Below, piece after piece: positions 62,859 to 64,000 of a stretch of DNA of 64,000 nucleotides; the stretch's first letter is position 1; each line of letters starts with the position of its first letter. The stretch is from Pseudidiomarina sp. CB1 (lineage in GTDB: Bacteria > Pseudomonadota > Gammaproteobacteria > Enterobacterales > Alteromonadaceae): assembly GCF_024752025.1 (NCBI RefSeq), contig NZ_JANTPU010000003.1, positions 174,203 through 238,202 of the forward strand. Direction: 5' to 3'. The translations under genes and the position numbers were made by a program. The notes under the pieces are model-generated. The model made no database searches. It saw only the letters and a program-made list of their open reading frames with translations, and had not been told where the DNA came from.

Positions 62859-63689
62859 ATGCCAAATAATGCATCGACGAAGAACCGAGGCATCTTTTTA
62901 TTACCGAACTTGCTGACGACAGCAGGACTTTTCTCTGGTTTTTTTGCCATTGTCGCATCAATGAATAACCAGTTTGAGTCTGCCGCTGTAGCGATTTTCA
63001 TTGCTATGGTGTTTGATGGCTTGGACGGTCGAGTCGCGCGAATGACGAATACGCAAAGCGATTTTGGTGCCGAATACGACAGTATGGCTGATATCGTTTC
63101 CTTCGGTATGGCTCCGGCGCTCGTGATGTATAACTGGGCACTATCCGATTTAGGTAAGTTCGGTTGGCTTGCGGCGTTTATTTTCGTTGCCGGTGGAGCG
63201 CTGCGGTTAGCTCGCTTCAATACTAATCTTGGCTCGTCGGATAAACGTTATTTCCAAGGCTTAGCAATTCCTAGTGCCGCCGCCATTGTCAGCGGGCTAG
63301 TTTGGGTTGGCTCAAAGTATGAAGTTGAGCCTGACTCTATTAGTTACCTAGCCGCCATCATTACCATTTGTGCTGGTTTATTGATGGTAAGTAACTTCCG
63401 CTACCACTCGTTTAAAGATGTTGATTGGCGTGGACGCGTTCCTTTTGTAGTTATCCTTGCGATGGTTTTGGCTTTCGTGGTGGTGGCAACAGAGCCATCG
63501 TTAGTATTGTTTAGTATTTTCTTCTTGTATGCGCTTTCTGGCCCAATCCTGACTGTACGCTCAGTGAAACGTCTTGAGTTGAAGCATGTCGTCGGTGATA
63601 CAGATGATGATTGTGAGAAAGACGACGAAAAGGCTGACAAGAGTGCGAAAAAAGAACAAACCGAAGAGAAAAAAGACGCTGACGGCTAA
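62859..63689 (+). CDS. pssA: CDP-diacylglycerol-serine O-phosphatidyltransferase
   Basis: Makes phosphatidylserine, precursor of phosphatidylethanolamine. A 276-residue integral membrane protein of the CDP-alcohol phosphatidyltransferase family. The motif DG-x2-AR-x8-G-x3-D-x3-D is seen across DGLDGRVARMTNTQSDFGAE and its continuation YDSMAD. Seven or eight hydrophobic helices follow, with a charged C-terminal tail (Asp/Glu/Lys rich after residue 245). This is the membrane type (pfam CDP-OH_P), unlike the E. coli PLD-type PssA. An AGGAAG site precedes the ATG. Confidence 0.93.
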   Translation: MPNNASTKNRGIFLLPNLLTTAGLFSGFFAIVASMNNQFESAAVAIFIAMVFDGLDGRVARMTNTQSDFGAEYDSMADIVSFGMAPALVMYNWALSDLGKFGWLAAFIFVAGGALRLARFNTNLGSSDKRYFQGLAIPSAAAIVSGLVWVGSKYEVEPDSISYLAAIITICAGLLMVSNFRYHSFKDVDWRGRVPFVVILAMVLAFVVVATEPSLVLFSIFFLYALSGPILTVRSVKRLELKHVVGDTDDDCEKDDEKADKSAKKEQTEEKKDADG

Positions 63690-63725
63690 AAACTGAGCAG
63701 TCAGTATTTATTTCGCAAAAAGATC

Positions 63726-63753
63726 TTGCACCAAGGCAAATGATCCTTATAAT
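63726..63753 (+). promoter_or_regulatory. rRNA operon promoter P1
   Basis: TTGCAC (63726-63731), 16-base spacer, TATAAT (63748-63753) and a GC-rich discriminator TCGCCGCCG. The GC-rich discriminator is the usual mark of stringent control. Upstream of P2. Confidence 0.75.
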
Positions 63754-63838
63754 TCGCCGCCGTTGTCACCGAGGGCAAAGCCAAAGGGGATAACGGTCAG
63801 CGGCGTTTAGCGCCTGCAAAAAAAGATCAAAAATGATC

Positions 63839-63866
63839 TTGACGCTGACAAGGGAAAGCGTAAAAT
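63839..63866 (+). promoter_or_regulatory. rRNA operon promoter P2
   Basis: TTGACG (63839-63844), 16-base spacer, TAAAAT (63861-63866), then CGCATCCCGCTCG. The A-rich stretch and palindrome AGATCAAAAATGATCT (63824-63839) directly upstream resemble an UP element or Fis-type site. Confidence 0.8.
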
Positions 63867-64000
63867 ACGCATCCCGCTCGAGAGTTCCGAAAGGCCCGAG
63901 CGAAACGTTCTTTAACAATATATCAAGCCAAGCAAACTGTGTGGGCACTTACCGGATTCAGGCAGAGAAAAGCATCTTCGGATGCGAAAAAGTATCTTCG
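63867..64000 (+). other. rRNA leader with boxA (start of an rrn operon)
   Basis: BoxA antiterminator GTTCTTTAACA at 63907-63917, then AATATATCAAGCCAAGC and GTGTGGGCACTT, closely matching the E. coli 16S leader. The 16S gene itself would begin beyond 64000. The end of the window, AGCATCTTCGGATGC, forms a small hairpin. Confidence 0.9.

Overview
The window looks like about 64 kb of chromosome from a marine or halophilic gammaproteobacterium of the Alteromonadales, most likely close to Idiomarina/Pseudidiomarina. That placement is inferred from gene order, the NhaD antiporter, the rich set of secreted peptidases and amidohydrolases, and protein similarity recalled from memory; no database search was run. 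Several blocks keep Escherichia coli-like order: rpiA-serA, zapA-ssrS, ygfB-pepP-ubiH-ubiI-gcvTHP, speB-speA, and bamD/rluD-pgeF-clpB followed by an rRNA leader.

Layout. Positions 1-15400 hold phoU, serA/rpiA, the 5-formyl-THF cyclo-ligase gene, a secreted amidohydrolase placed between it and the 6S RNA gene, zapA, ygfB, pepP, two ubiquinone hydroxylases, a LysR regulator and the glycine cleavage operon. Positions 15535-18555 form a small accessory islet: a 55-residue protein gene, a zeta-toxin-like gene that has lost its middle, a decayed IS3-type transposase, and an apparently intact XRE-ImmA/IrrE + PIN pair with a palindromic operator. Positions 18697-28002 carry a GAF-PAS-GGDEF-EAL protein, an aberrant Nramp-like transporter, a serine carboxypeptidase, a beta-propeller/amidohydrolase fusion and a LysR regulator. 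Positions 28010-39519 hold a MacAB-like ABC export operon, nhaD, an SDR/diguanylate cyclase pair and three poorly characterised genes.

Positions 39571-46544 are a 7-kb integrative element in the 3' end of a tRNA-Phe gene. It has a 52-bp direct repeat at its ends, a tyrosine recombinase, an excisionase-like HTH protein, a Rep_trans-type replication initiator preceded by a hairpin, repeated TGGTACA motifs inside each end, and a cargo of four consecutive exported proteins plus two small unknowns. This is the most promising place for undescribed biology.

Positions 46574-64000 return to core genome: tRNA-Phe, speB-speA, pfkA, an Ldh_2 oxidoreductase, pdxH, a YtcJ-like amidohydrolase, an atypical response regulator, nadE-glnB, bamD, rluD-pgeF, clpB behind a sigma-32-type promoter, pssA, and the tandem promoters and boxA leader of an rRNA operon whose 16S gene lies beyond the window.

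Together the core genes suggest an amino-acid- and peptide-using heterotroph (glycine cleavage, aminopeptidase P, secreted peptidases) with sodium/proton antiport and c-di-GMP signalling.
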